This document shows, piece by piece, positions 8,335 to 17,804 of a stretch of 64,000 nucleotides of DNA (position 1 is its first letter; the number at the start of each line of letters is the position of its first letter). The position numbers and the translations under genes were made by a program. The notes beneath the pieces are model-generated. The model ran no database searches, had not been told where the DNA came from, and saw nothing but the letters and a program-made list of their open reading frames with translations. The DNA comes from Mesorhizobium sp. SARCC-RB16n (GTDB taxonomy: Bacteria; Pseudomonadota; Alphaproteobacteria; Rhizobiales; Rhizobiaceae). The stretch lies in contig NZ_ML703279.1 in the NCBI RefSeq assembly GCF_008520305.1, positions 62,001 to 126,000 on the forward strand, read 5' to 3'.

Positions 8335-10674
8335 CTAGGCGGCCCTCGGTGCGCCTCTCAGAAAACGCGCGGCTTCGACCATGTTGATGAGTGCCGGACG
8401 GACTTCCTCCCACCGACGTGTCTTCAAGCCGCAATCGGGGTTAACCCAAATCTGACTGTCGCAAAGCCGCTGTCGCGCCTGCGAGAGCAGGTTCGTCATC
8501 TCGTCGACTCCCGGCACCCGCGGTGAGTGGATATCATAAATGCCCGGTCCGATCTCGTTCGGATAATTGAACTTTTCGAAGGCGTTGAGCAACTCCATCT
8601 GCGAGCGCGAGGTTTCGATGGAGATCACATCGGCATCCATCGCCGCGATCGCGTCTATGATGTCGTTGAATTCGGAGTAGCACATGTGCGTGTGGATCTG
8701 GGTCACATCATACACGCCCGTCGAAGCGAGCCGAAAGCACTCGATGGCCCATTCGAGATAATGCTTCCACTCGGACTTGCGCAGCGGCAAGCCCTCGCGC
8801 AGTGCAGCTTCGTCGATTTGGATCACCTTGGCGCCGGCGCTTTCGAGATCATCCACTTCGCCACGGAGGGCGAGCCCGATCTGGCGGCAAACGACCGAGC
8901 GTGCGAGATCGTCGCGTACAAAGGACCAGTTCAGAATCGTCACCGGGCCGGTGAGCATGCCCTTAACGGGTTTATCTGTTAGCGATTGAGCGTACCGCCA
9001 CCAGCGCACCGTCATCGGATTGGGACGCGACACGTCGCCAAAGATGATCGGCGGCCGCACATAACGTGACCCGTAGCTCTGCACCCAGGCGTGCTGCGTG
9101 AAGGCGAATCCGGAAAGCTGCTCACCGAAATATTGCACCATGTCGTTTCGTTCAAACTCACCATGCACCAGCACGTCCAACCCGATCTCGTCCTGCCAAC
9201 GGATGGTTGCCTCGATTTCCTTCCGGAGGAACACCTCATAGTCGACGTAGCTCAGTTCTCCCCTCGCATGGGCCGCGCGCGCATTGCGAATCTCGGGTGT
9301 TTGCGGGAAGGAGCCGATGGTCGTAGTCGGGAATGGCGGTAGGCGGAGCGTTTGGTCCTGAAGCCTGGAGCGCTCAGCAAAGCGGCTTTTCCTGCGCATC
9401 ATGTCTTCGTCGATAAAGGCGAGGCGTCCTTCGACCAGCGGATCATGCACCTTGGGGGACGTCAAACGCGCAGCGGCTGCTTGGGTAGAGGACTCCAGCT
9501 CTGCTGAAACCGCCTCCCGGCCTTCGGACAAGGCCCTGGCGATCGTGGTCAGTTCGTCCATCTTCTGCGCCGCGAATGCGAGCCACGACTTTATGTCGCT
9601 ATCGAGCGCTGTTTCCAGTTCCAGGTCGATCGGCACATGCAGAAGGGAACACGAAGGCGCGATCTCCACTCGCTCCAGTGGCCAGCCCGCGACGACCGGC
9701 TTGATGCGGTCAAGGATGAGGCGCAGGTTCGCACGCCAGACGTTGCGACCGTCGATCAGGCCAAGCGAAAGCACCATGTCCTTTGGCGCAAGCCGGCCGA
9801 CCGCCTCCAATTGTTCAGGAGCGCGTGCAAGATCGAGATGCAAGCCCGCCACAGGAAGCGAAAGAGCGGTCTCGATATTGCCATTCAAACCGCCGAAATA
9901 GGTGGCGAGCATGATCTTTAGCTCCGGGGCCGCTTTCGAAAGACGGTCGTAGGCAAAATTGAACGCGTCTTGCTCGTTTGGAATGAGGTCGAGCACGAGC
10001 GCCGGCTCATCGATTTGCACCCAGTCTGCGCCCGCCACTTTCAGGCGGCGCAGGAGTTCCTCATAGACCGGCAGCAACCGCGGGAGCAGCGCAATTGGGT
10101 TGAAGTCCCGATTAGGCGACTTGGCCAGCTTGAGGAAGGTGACGGGCCCAAGAATGACCGGGCGGGTGTGAACGCCGAACGCCCTACCCTCAAGGAAATG
10201 ATCCACCGGCTTTGCCGACGACAAAGCAAAGTCCTGGTCGTCGGCGAGCTCCGGGACCATGTAGTGGTAGTTGGTGTCGAACCACTTGGTCATTTCCAGC
10301 GCGGTAACCGCGTTACCGTGATTGGCATTTTTCAGTCCGGCAGCCTCTCCTTGGCTCCCACGCGCCATGGCAAAATAGGTGTCGAGCGAGACTTCCCCCT
10401 CGCTCCAGCCATAACGTGGCGGCACAGCGCCGACCATTGTTGCCGTGTCGAGCACATGATCGTAAAGCGAGAAGTCGTTGCACGGAATTATGGTCACGCC
10501 ACGGTCGCATTGTTCAGTCCAGTTCGCGACACGCAGCGCCCGCGCCGTTTCGAGAAGGTCGGCAGCGGAAGATTTTCGCGACCAGTAGGCCTCCAGCGCG
10601 CGCTTTAACTCGCGACGACGTCCAATGCGAGGCACGCCAAGTGTGGCAACAGGAACTTTCCGAGAGAGAGACAT
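8335..10674 (-). CDS. metE: Cobalamin-independent methionine synthase
   Basis: MetE transfers a methyl group from 5-methyltetrahydropteroyltri-glutamate to homocysteine, giving methionine without vitamin B12. The protein is 779 residues, normal for the family. The zinc and homocysteine site is intact: H663 and C665 (QIHTHMCYSEF), E687 (SIETSRS) and C748 (NPDCGLKTR) have the same spacing as H641, C643, E665 and C726 of E. coli MetE. I chose the ATG at 10674 (MSLSRKVPVATLG); the frame extends upstream, but only through the leader and riboswitch. A cobalamin riboswitch lies about 100 bases upstream, so expression should fall when B12 is plentiful. The gene closes the methyl cycle with metK and the methyltransferase. 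Confidence 0.96.
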   Translation of the reverse strand: MSLSRKVPVATLGVPRIGRRRELKRALEAYWSRKSSAADLLETARALRVANWTEQCDRGVTIIPCNDFSLYDHVLDTATMVGAVPPRYGWSEGEVSLDTYFAMARGSQGEAAGLKNANHGNAVTALEMTKWFDTNYHYMVPELADDQDFALSSAKPVDHFLEGRAFGVHTRPVILGPVTFLKLAKSPNRDFNPIALLPRLLPVYEELLRRLKVAGADWVQIDEPALVLDLIPNEQDAFNFAYDRLSKAAPELKIMLATYFGGLNGNIETALSLPVAGLHLDLARAPEQLEAVGRLAPKDMVLSLGLIDGRNVWRANLRLILDRIKPVVAGWPLERVEIAPSCSLLHVPIDLELETALDSDIKSWLAFAAQKMDELTTIARALSEGREAVSAELESSTQAAAARLTSPKVHDPLVEGRLAFIDEDMMRRKSRFAERSRLQDQTLRLPPFPTTTIGSFPQTPEIRNARAAHARGELSYVDYEVFLRKEIEATIRWQDEIGLDVLVHGEFERNDMVQYFGEQLSGFAFTQHAWVQSYGSRYVRPPIIFGDVSRPNPMTVRWWRYAQSLTDKPVKGMLTGPVTILNWSFVRDDLARSVVCRQIGLALRGEVDDLESAGAKVIQIDEAALREGLPLRKSEWKHYLEWAIECFRLASTGVYDVTQIHTHMCYSEFNDIIDAIAAMDADVISIETSRSQMELLNAFEKFNYPNEIGPGIYDIHSPRVPGVDEMTNLLSQARQRLCDSQIWVNPDCGLKTRRWEEVRPALINMVEAARFLRGAPRAA

Positions 10675-10773
10675 ACCATACCCCGATGATTGGGGGTGGA
10701 CGCAAGGCAGACGTTGGCAAGCAGACCGGCCGGTTACCACGCCCACCGAGACACCCCGCCTGTGGACCTTGTT

Positions 10774-10965
10774 CGCCGAGGCAGGTCTCCTGGCTCGCGG
10801 GTCGACACCTCTGCCCGTCTTCCCGAGGCGCATGGCCTCAGTGACATGAGTGGGCTTGGCTCGCCGCTTACAGTTGCGGGGGCAGCGCCGGCATCTTCAC
10901 CGGCTTCCCTCTTAGCTCTGATGCGAGTAACCGGATCAGAGAACCACGACAAGCCGACACTGGCC
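10774..10965 (-). promoter_or_regulatory. Cobalamin riboswitch upstream of metE
   Basis: Read on the minus strand, this leader contains the known conserved pieces in order: GGGAAGCCGGTG, then CTGCCCCCGCAACTGTAA, then GTCACTGAGG, GGGAAGACGGG and finally the B12 box AGCCAGGAGACCTGCC (10779-10794). Together they define a cobalamin (adenosylcobalamin-type) riboswitch. It lies directly before metE, the B12-independent enzyme, where repression by B12 makes sense. The outer limits are approximate because the closing stem was judged by eye. Confidence 0.93.
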
Positions 10966-11466
10966 GAAGAGAAGACTCCTGTCAAGCGGACATAAACAAA
11001 TCTTTATGCCGTTATCCGATTTTGGTGTCGCTGGTGAGGCGCAGATAGCCGCGATGTCGATTGAATGCGATCGTACTTAAACAGCGCGCGGGCAAGCCCT
11101 TCCGCTTCCTTCCCACTGTCCTGATGGCGAACCGTCGCAGGGCCATACTGCCTGTTGTTGGGGTTGACTTCGACCATGCTGGAAGCAACATTTCCGATAT
11201 ACTCGAAATGAGCATAGGCAGATGCAATCACACGCCATTGCCCGAGCATCCGGCAATATACGCGAGGGAACGGGTCGGTCGCCCGGCTTCGCGGTTGGCA
11301 TCCCGCTGTCGAGCTTAACCCGAGCAACTCGCTCAACTGGTGCAACAAGACTGGAGGAGAGTTGTCGACCAGCACCAGTCGGCCAGCCATGCGGCAGCTT
11401 GATGCCTGCAATCTCACCCAAGCCCCCAACCACCCACTACCATCACCATCATGGAAGCAATGCGTT

Positions 11467-12216
11467 ATGGAAGCACCTGCGCTTTGGCGTCGGCACCTCG
11501 ATGACACGTTCGAGTTTCTCAACCAGATCCGCAAGAGTTCAAGCCAGCAGGAAATCTGTCAGCACCTGATTTCCTATGCCCAGCGCTTTGGCGCCAGAAA
11601 CGTGCTGGCAGGACCGATCCCGCCGCCGCGTGCGCTGAGGCGCGAGCAGATTTCCCATGTGCTGCTTGACGCCTGGCCGCAGCAATGGTCGGAGCGCTAT
11701 TTCTCCAAAGGCTACCTTCATCGCGATCCTACCATTCAGCTTGTGAAGCGTGGGGTCACCCCCTTCCGGTGGAGCGAGATGGATCAAATTTCCCGGGTTT
11801 GTTCCTTCGGCCGACAGATCATGGCGGAGGCATCAGAGTTTAATCTGCGTGACGGCTTCACGATTCCGTTCGCGACATTGAACGGACAGCCGGTTGGATT
11901 TTCCGTTGCAGGGGAGAAGCTCGAGCCGGGTCCTCACGACCGTCTCGCCTTTCAGTTCGTCGCCGCCTGCGCCTTCGGATGCGCGGCCCTTCTTGCGGAT
12001 GGCAAACAGGCCTCCAAACCAGTGCGTCTGTCACCTCGACAACAGGACGTCCTGCGCTGGGTTGCCGAAGGGCTTACTGTCGTCGAGGTCGCTGATCGCC
12101 TGAACGTCAGCCGCAACACGGCAGATACGCATCTGCGATTGGTGCGCCAGAGGCTTGGCGTGACAAGCAACGTGCAGGCCGTCACGACAGCTTTCCGCCT
12201 GGGGCTGATCAGCTAG
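11467..12216 (+). CDS. traR: TraR-like LuxR-family quorum-sensing regulator, copy without traI
   Basis: The 249-residue protein has an N-terminal autoinducer-binding domain with the conserved aromatic and acidic residues of the ligand pocket (WSERYFSKGYLHRDP, then FRWSEM) and a C-terminal LuxR helix-turn-helix (LSPRQQDVLRWVAEGLTVVEVADRLNVS). It should bind an acyl-homoserine lactone and activate tra-box promoters. The ATG at 11467 gives the usual family length, although its ribosome binding site (GGAAG) is weak; the frame extends upstream. It differs from the copy at 18979 by about ten residues, including V/I and R/H changes inside the helix-turn-helix. No synthase gene follows. Mesorhizobium loti R7A also carries two traR genes, one beside a defective traI. 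Confidence 0.9.
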   Translation: MEAPALWRRHLDDTFEFLNQIRKSSSQQEICQHLISYAQRFGARNVLAGPIPPPRALRREQISHVLLDAWPQQWSERYFSKGYLHRDPTIQLVKRGVTPFRWSEMDQISRVCSFGRQIMAEASEFNLRDGFTIPFATLNGQPVGFSVAGEKLEPGPHDRLAFQFVAACAFGCAALLADGKQASKPVRLSPRQQDVLRWVAEGLTVVEVADRLNVSRNTADTHLRLVRQRLGVTSNVQAVTTAFRLGLIS

Positions 12217-12218
12217 CC

Positions 12219-12234
12219 TCACGCAATCGCGTGA
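12219..12234 (+). promoter_or_regulatory. 16-bp dyad after traR copy 1
   Basis: TCACGC-AATC-GCGTGA is a perfect inverted repeat, shared with 19731-19746. It lies 55 bases before the old traI start codon, a position suited to a TraR-binding tra box. It could also be a weak hairpin at the end of traR. Confidence 0.4.
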
Positions 12235-12288
12235 TCCCGCATCGGTCCGCAATGAACCATTTGGCCTCCAAACTGGAGGACAACCGAG

Positions 12289-12423
12289 ATGCTCGGGCTC
12301 AGCAACAGCATCAAGTCATCCTGGCACGACTGCATAGACAGCCCAGATCTCAATCGCTTTGTTGTTTGCATGCCCGACGATGGGTGTGCGGTCGCCGAAA
12401 AGTCTTCGCGCCTTGGTCTATGA
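12289..12423 (+). CDS. Possible 44-residue ORF using the former traI start
   Basis: The duplicated segment keeps the GGAGG ribosome binding site and ATG of traI, but the sequence switches after the second codon begins. The resulting frame reads MLGLSNSIKSSWHD and stops after 44 codons. It has no family I recognise. If the upstream dyad is a tra box, this short frame would be expressed under quorum control; equally, it may be an accident of the rearrangement. Confidence 0.25.
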   Translation: MLGLSNSIKSSWHDCIDSPDLNRFVVCMPDDGCAVAEKSSRLGL

Positions 12424-13395
12424 TCTTCACATCGGTCGGCATGTGCATCGACCGGCAATCGACGATCAGTTGTTCGGCGCGGACGCGGCATAGAATGCCC
12501 GCCGAAACGCCGCCGTACCGCAACCGAGATTCCGCGCGGTTGGTACGCGAGATCCCATTCCAGGCTGAACCTGCATTGCGCGATCCACAGCTCGGCCTCG
12601 TCAGCGCCATCGACCAGCCCAAGTCTTGCCAGCTTGAGAATGCCGCTGTCAAAAAGGACGACTGTCCGAAGGCCGGCCAGCGCCAGTTCCAAACCTGCGA
12701 AGCACCGAGTCGCACGGCAGCCTATAAGAACAGCCTTTTCCACCCAGGGAGTCCGTCGCAGAGCCACATCGCTCTTGCCTGCACGCTCGCCGCGACAAGC
12801 CGGGTTTGTGGCGACAGAGCTTGCCATTCGCCGCGCTGCCGGGGGACATCAGAAGGCAGACATAACCGCTTTTCTTCGGCCGTATTCGACTGCTGGCACA
12901 AACACGATGGCCGGTAAGTCACAACGGAAAGCCACTGAAGGCGTTTTCGGCCCTTCTTTGAGAGAGTATCCGTCGCACGATTCTAAGCCCGTCAGCTCAT
13001 GGCGCCGGTGCTGTACCCCAATCTTTGTCGAGCGAAGTCCATAGCTGTCCGGCGTTCGCTCGCCAGCTTCTTGAATGGGTCGTCGTCCCGTCGCCGAAAA
13101 AGGCGTGCCGCCTCGCTTCGTGATGTCAGTTGTTCGTCGCATATCCGACATTCCCGGATATCGGTCAGGATCTCGACAGCTTTGGCACGGCAATATGCAG
13201 GCCTAGCGACAACCGGGCTCCGCCTCGGATCAGGCGAAATCAACCAACCCAGCTCGCCAAACCCGCAGTCGTGTCGCGCGACCGCCCCACGCTCGCGCTG
13301 ACCTGTTCCCAATTAGGTGCGTCTTGGGCCACGAGCTTGCGGCGCGCTCCGATTTATCCCCCGGGCGACGCGTCGCCAACGCACTCGAGGACACC
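12424..13395. other. Decayed region, no intact gene
   Basis: Many overlapping short frames occur on both strands, none with a recognisable motif or good start. The position, directly after a rearrangement break, suggests remnants of transposed DNA. Confidence 0.45.
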
Positions 13396-14562
13396 ATGAG
13401 CCTTTTTCGACACAACTCGACCTTGGAGGCTAACGCCCATGTGGCAGGAGGTGCCAATTCGGGTCGTCACTCGCCGGCAAACCGACTTGTCGGCGTCGAC
13501 CTGGCGCGCGGATTGGCTGTGTTCGGCATGTACGCCGCACATGTCGGACCCTCTCCACGCGAAGGGGGGGTCTCCGGCTTTATTCTAGAACTCGCTCATG
13601 GTCGCTCTTCCGCGCTCTTCGCCTTGTTGGCGGGGTTCTCCCTTGTCCTTATCACTGGAAGGGTCCCCAAGACAGGACAAGCAGGTCGCCAAGCTCAGAT
13701 CAAAGTGGTGATACGCGCGCTCATCCTGCTAAGCTTAGGTATGCTGCTACAGGAGATCGGAGCGCCGGTGGCTGTGGTCCTCTCCTACTACGGACTGTGC
13801 TTTCTTCTGGTTCTTCCACTCTACCGGCTCGATTTTTTCGCGCTCGCAGCCATAGCGCTTTCGACGGCACTTGTGTTTCCTCAGCTAAGATTCCTGATCA
13901 ACGGAGTGATGGACAAAGGGATGCACCACCCGCTTGTTACCATGTCGATTAGCGGGTGGTACCCTGCCGTGACATGGATACCATTCATGATCGCAGGCAT
14001 GGCGGTCGCACGTCTGAATCTGACGAAAATGACCACCCGCCAGTGGTTGGCGACCGCTGGAATAGCGCTCGCCGTCCTTGGATATGGAGGGTCCGCCCTC
14101 GCCTTGCACTATTTGCCGGGGGTCGCACAGACGATCACCGCGCACGGCGGGAAGGTGGGCGATCTCTGGTGGTCGGATGCGGGAGGATTCAGGTCGTGGA
14201 TGGACTTTGGGGACGAGGCCGTTTGGTTGTGGGTGGCCTCACCTCACAGTGAGACCACCTTCTCCATCCTTGGGAACACCGGCGTCGCCCTTCTAGTTCT
14301 GGCGATCAGCCTGGCCGTTTCCGACACGCGTCTTCGCGTGCTGACCGCTCCAATCGCGACTGTCGGTTCCATGTCGTTGACAGCTTATGTCCTGCACATT
14401 GGGGGAATCTGGGTGCTCCAGCCAGGATCACCCTCACTCCACCTGCTGGGATTCATGCTCGCAATCAGTGCGTTCGCAATGTTATGGAGGCGCGCGCTCG
14501 GCAGAGGTCCGCTCGAGGCGCTGATGGGCGGAGCCGCAAACTTGTCTCGGTGGGTCCCTTAG
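13396..14562 (+). CDS. Multi-pass membrane protein, acyltransferase/DUF418-like
   Basis: The 388-residue protein has around ten hydrophobic segments. The N-terminal motif RLVGVDLARGLAVFGMYAAH is typical of the heparan-alpha-glucosaminide N-acetyltransferase/DUF418 group of membrane proteins, and a C-terminal segment (GSMSLTAYVLH) fits the same group. It probably moves an acyl group or modifies a cell-surface molecule, but no substrate is evident. I chose the ATG at 13396, with GAGG 5 to 6 bases upstream. It stands alone, flanked on both sides by about a kilobase of decayed DNA. Confidence 0.75.
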   Translation: MSLFRHNSTLEANAHVAGGANSGRHSPANRLVGVDLARGLAVFGMYAAHVGPSPREGGVSGFILELAHGRSSALFALLAGFSLVLITGRVPKTGQAGRQAQIKVVIRALILLSLGMLLQEIGAPVAVVLSYYGLCFLLVLPLYRLDFFALAAIALSTALVFPQLRFLINGVMDKGMHHPLVTMSISGWYPAVTWIPFMIAGMAVARLNLTKMTTRQWLATAGIALAVLGYGGSALALHYLPGVAQTITAHGGKVGDLWWSDAGGFRSWMDFGDEAVWLWVASPHSETTFSILGNTGVALLVLAISLAVSDTRLRVLTAPIATVGSMSLTAYVLHIGGIWVLQPGSPSLHLLGFMLAISAFAMLWRRALGRGPLEALMGGAANLSRWVP

Positions 14563-14943
14563 CACTGCGCCAGACCGAGCGATGAGTATGCACGAGATCC
14601 CCGGCCTTTGAGCTCCTACGATTTCCGCTAGGCCGAAATCTGATCGGCACATCGGGGGATATGGTTTCGTGTAGGTGCGACCATGACACGAATCGCCGCT
14701 TTCATACTCGTTGGGAGCCACACAATCGCTCGACTCGATAGGACGCAACCTCCATCGGTAGCGTCCTCGGAGTGACGAGATTCGCGATGATCCGCGTCGC
14801 AGCCGTGTGGGTCGGGCCGAGATGCCCATGACCGGTGGCGTAGTTGACGCGCCTGGCCTTCGTGGATCCCGAGATAGGGGCGCAAGGTCGACTTCTGTTA
14901 CCTACTTCACACAAACGTCGGCAGCAAAATTGTGAAACCCCGT

Positions 14944-15036
14944 CATCGGAATCGCTCGGGGGCATGGATGTCGTCGCAGCGCGATGAGGATCTGTTAATC
15001 GTGTCGCTACGGAGATCTGCCGCGGTATTTTGGAGA
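14944..15036 (+). pseudogene. Remnant of a vapC-like PIN toxin gene
   Basis: About 90 bases here are close to 18157-18255 inside vapC, including the stretches GGCATGGATGTCGTC, GAGGATCTGTT and GCCGCGGTATTTTGGAGA. Small deletions break the frame, and neither the start nor the catalytic C-terminus is present. It is a dead copy 3 kb from the intact gene. Confidence 0.7.
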
Positions 15037-15406
15037 GTTGAGGAACTCGAACGTATCATCGAGGACGACCGAAATGCCGAGTACCTCACCTTCTGATCGA
15101 AATTGGCGGTCGCCAAATCCGAGATCGTGCTGGAAGCCCTGCATCGTGTCAGGCCCGAGGCCCCGGTACTAAGGCGCTCAGGAGATCGACGCCAAGCCTT
15201 GGGCATACAAGCGGCAGGCCGCGCAACCAGCCACATCGTACCCAGGAATAGATAGGCGGCGTCGGGTCGTGCCCTTCGGTGACCTGGTATCGGTTGCCCA
15301 ACGCGAGCGGGATTTCGACGAACGCGGCAGGGTGATGCATGACCGACAATGTCGGCCATCGGACTGCGCTTCGACAATCTACCCGTCGCATTGAAGGGCT
15401 TTCACC

Positions 15407-15421
15407 TGGCACGGCGTTTGC
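15407..15421 (+). promoter_or_regulatory. Possible sigma-54 promoter before the ABC exporter
   Basis: TGGCACGGCGTTTGC matches the sigma-54 consensus TGGCAC-N5-TTGC fully, with GG and GC ten bases apart. It lies about 190 bases before the ABC transporter start. A NifA-like TGT-N10-ACT with one mismatch is about 45 bases upstream, closer than is usual. Either this is a real promoter or a chance match. Confidence 0.4.
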
Positions 15422-15597
15422 GCGGCAGATTGGCAATCAGCCTGCAACTCGGCGCAGGAGAAATCATCCCCATCTCAGCTTGCCCAACCCGCAGTGGAGT
15501 CGGAAAGCGAGCTCCGCCGACCGAAACGAGCATGACCGACACACAGGCAAGGAGCAGTCCATTGATCCTTCGCATCAGAGGACGCGAGGTTTTTAGT

Positions 15598-17475
15598 ATG
15601 AAGAGCCCCAATGGCAAAAATCCCAAAGCTCCTCAACCAAAGGCTCCTTGTCACAATATGTCCTTGCCACCGACGAAGAAGCGGCTCGGCACGTTTCACG
15701 CCATAGCCCTGTTTATCGCCATGGTGTGGCGGACAAGCCCGTTTCTAACATTGTCCACATTGCTGTTGAGGCTTGTCGATGCGGTGCTTCCCGTCAGCAA
15801 ACTCTATGTCGGCAAGCTCATCGTCGACGAGGTCAGCCACCAAATCCGATCGGGGGCGCCCGCCCTGTCCTTTCATGACGAGCAGTGGCTTTTATTGTTG
15901 ATCGCGGCTGGGTTGGGGCTGGCCGTGTTCACCGATTTGTTTAGCCGCGTCAGCTCTCTCGTTGAAGATGTACTTGCCGAGCGCGTTACAATCGCCTCAA
16001 GCGTCGGTCTTATGGAACATGCCGCGACGCTGGATCTAAAGGATTTCGAGGACGCGGAATTTCAGGACCAGCTTGAACGTGCGCGCGTCCAGACAAGCAA
16101 TTCCATGACGCTGCTCTCCCTTTCTTATCAGGCGGCGGGCCTGATAAAGGCAATCAGCTTCGCAATGGGCCTTTTGATCATTGCTCCCTGGCTGGTCGTT
16201 GTAATGTTGATCGCGGTGGTGCCGGCATTTCTCGGCGAATTCTATTTCAATGCGAGGAGCTATTCGCTCCATTTCAGCCGTATGCCCGCGCAGCGTGAGC
16301 ATAGCTATGTACGCCTGACGGCAACCAGCGTAGAGGCGGCCAAAGAGGTTAAGATTTTCGGCTTGAGCCGCTTTCTCATCGATCGTTATGTGCAGCTTGC
16401 AGACCAATTCTATACCGCAAACCGCAAGCTAGCAGTACGGCGCACGATGTGGAGCGGTTTATTCACCGCCGTCAGCACGATGGCCTACTACGGGGCTTAC
16501 ACTTACATCGTATGGGGTGCGCTACAGGGGAAGTTCACCGTTGGCGACCTTACCTTCCTCGCCGGTTCATTCCTGCAACTGAGCGAGGCGGTGGCATCGC
16601 TGCTGTTGGGTTTCGCCAGAACCGCTGGTCAGGCGGAGTTCCTCAAGGACCTGTTCTCGTTCTTTGACTTGGAGCCTGAAATCCTGTCGCCCGAAAACGC
16701 ACTGTCCGTGCCTTGTCCAATCCGAGAAGGCTTCGTCTTCGAGAATGTGGGCTTCAAATATCCGGGAGCGGGGCGGTGGGCGGTGCGCGGTCTCAGCTTC
16801 ACGCTACGGGCCGGAGAGGTGTTGGCGCTCGTTGGAGAGAACGGCGCCGGCAAGACCACGCTGGTGAAGCTGCTGGCGCGCCTCTACGATCCCAATGAGG
16901 GCCGGATTCTTCTCGATGGCAAGGATTTGCGCGAATACGATGTGGCTGAACTGCGCAATTCGATCGGCGTGATCTTCCAGGATTTCGTTCGCTACAACAT
17001 GACTGCTAACGACAACATCGCGGTTGGCCGTATCAAGGCGCGCGAGGATAGAGATCGCGTAGAACGTGCCGCTGAACGCAGCCAAGCCGGCCAGGTCATC
17101 GGCAGGCTGCCGGGCGGATATGACCAGATGATCGGTAAGCAGTTTGATAATGGTGTGGAGCTGTCAGGCGGCGAATGGCAGAAGATCGCAATTGCTCGTG
17201 CCTACATGCGCGATGCCGAGCTATTGATCCTGGACGAACCGACGGCCGCACTGGATGCCCGTTCGGAATCCGAGGTGTTCCGACGTTTTAAGGAACTGAG
17301 CAAGGGCAAGACATCGGTTCTGATTTCCCATCGCTTTTCCAGTGTGCGGATGGCCGATCGAATCCTGGTGCTGGCCGACGGGAAAGTTGAGGCGCAGGGT
17401 ACACATGAGGAGCTTTTGGCCGAGCGCGGTCGCTACGCCGAGCTCTTCGAACTTCAGGCCTCCGGATATCGCTAG
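15598..17475 (+). CDS. ABC exporter, fused membrane and ATPase domains
   Basis: The 625-residue protein has an N-terminal exporter-type membrane domain of about six helices (roughly residues 30-340) and a C-terminal ATPase. The ATPase has Walker A VGENGAGKTT, the signature LSGGEWQKIAIARA, Walker B LLILDEPTAALD and the switch ISHRFS. It would work as a homodimer in the inner membrane, exporting a lipid, peptide or drug-like compound; the substrate cannot be inferred. I chose the ATG at 15598, preceded by GAGG; alternative starts lie upstream at 15532 and 15349. A consensus sigma-54 sequence lies upstream. It is followed by a toxin-antitoxin pair, with no accessory transport gene. Confidence 0.88.
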   Translation: MKSPNGKNPKAPQPKAPCHNMSLPPTKKRLGTFHAIALFIAMVWRTSPFLTLSTLLLRLVDAVLPVSKLYVGKLIVDEVSHQIRSGAPALSFHDEQWLLLLIAAGLGLAVFTDLFSRVSSLVEDVLAERVTIASSVGLMEHAATLDLKDFEDAEFQDQLERARVQTSNSMTLLSLSYQAAGLIKAISFAMGLLIIAPWLVVVMLIAVVPAFLGEFYFNARSYSLHFSRMPAQREHSYVRLTATSVEAAKEVKIFGLSRFLIDRYVQLADQFYTANRKLAVRRTMWSGLFTAVSTMAYYGAYTYIVWGALQGKFTVGDLTFLAGSFLQLSEAVASLLLGFARTAGQAEFLKDLFSFFDLEPEILSPENALSVPCPIREGFVFENVGFKYPGAGRWAVRGLSFTLRAGEVLALVGENGAGKTTLVKLLARLYDPNEGRILLDGKDLREYDVAELRNSIGVIFQDFVRYNMTANDNIAVGRIKAREDRDRVERAAERSQAGQVIGRLPGGYDQMIGKQFDNGVELSGGEWQKIAIARAYMRDAELLILDEPTAALDARSESEVFRRFKELSKGKTSVLISHRFSSVRMADRILVLADGKVEAQGTHEELLAERGRYAELFELQASGYR

Positions 17476-17804
17476 GCGTTTATTGGCTCGTCCTCAGTGG
17501 GTGAACGGCAACTTTCAAAACCCAGCGTGCCTGCCTCTCCAAGTCTATTGGGGGGCCTGCCAGATGCCGGGGGATAGCGCCCTGCTGTTTGACAGATGAG
17601 GTTGTTCACCCACCGCTCGGAAATAACTACCCACAAACGAAAGAACCACGCCATCCGAACAGATCGTGGTGCAATTTTTTCGCTACGCACACCAACCTGA
17701 CCGAGCACGTCCGTCTCGTCGCCGCCCGCGCATTGCGCCCGACCGCCCACTCCTTGTCGAAACTTCTGTTTCTGGCTATATTACTGGAAATCAAAGGGTT
17801 CACT

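Larger units (their letters stand above)
11134..12293 (+). repeat. Direct duplication, copy 1 (traR with upstream region)
   Basis: This 1160-base segment is nearly identical to 18649-19808. It includes about 330 bases of leader, the complete traR gene and the traR-traI spacer, and it ends two bases after the ATG that starts traI in the other copy. Beyond that point the two loci are unrelated. Confidence 0.9.
14563..15597. other. Gene-poor stretch with a vapC remnant and sigma-54 site
   Basis: No intact gene lies between the membrane protein and the ABC transporter. The stretch holds a fragment related to the vapC gene at 18101 and a good sigma-54 -24/-12 sequence, listed separately. Confidence 0.5.

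Noticed and set aside
10675-10833. N-terminal extension of MetE by 53 residues
   Set aside because: It is the metE leader and part of the riboswitch read as protein; MetE similarity begins at 10674.
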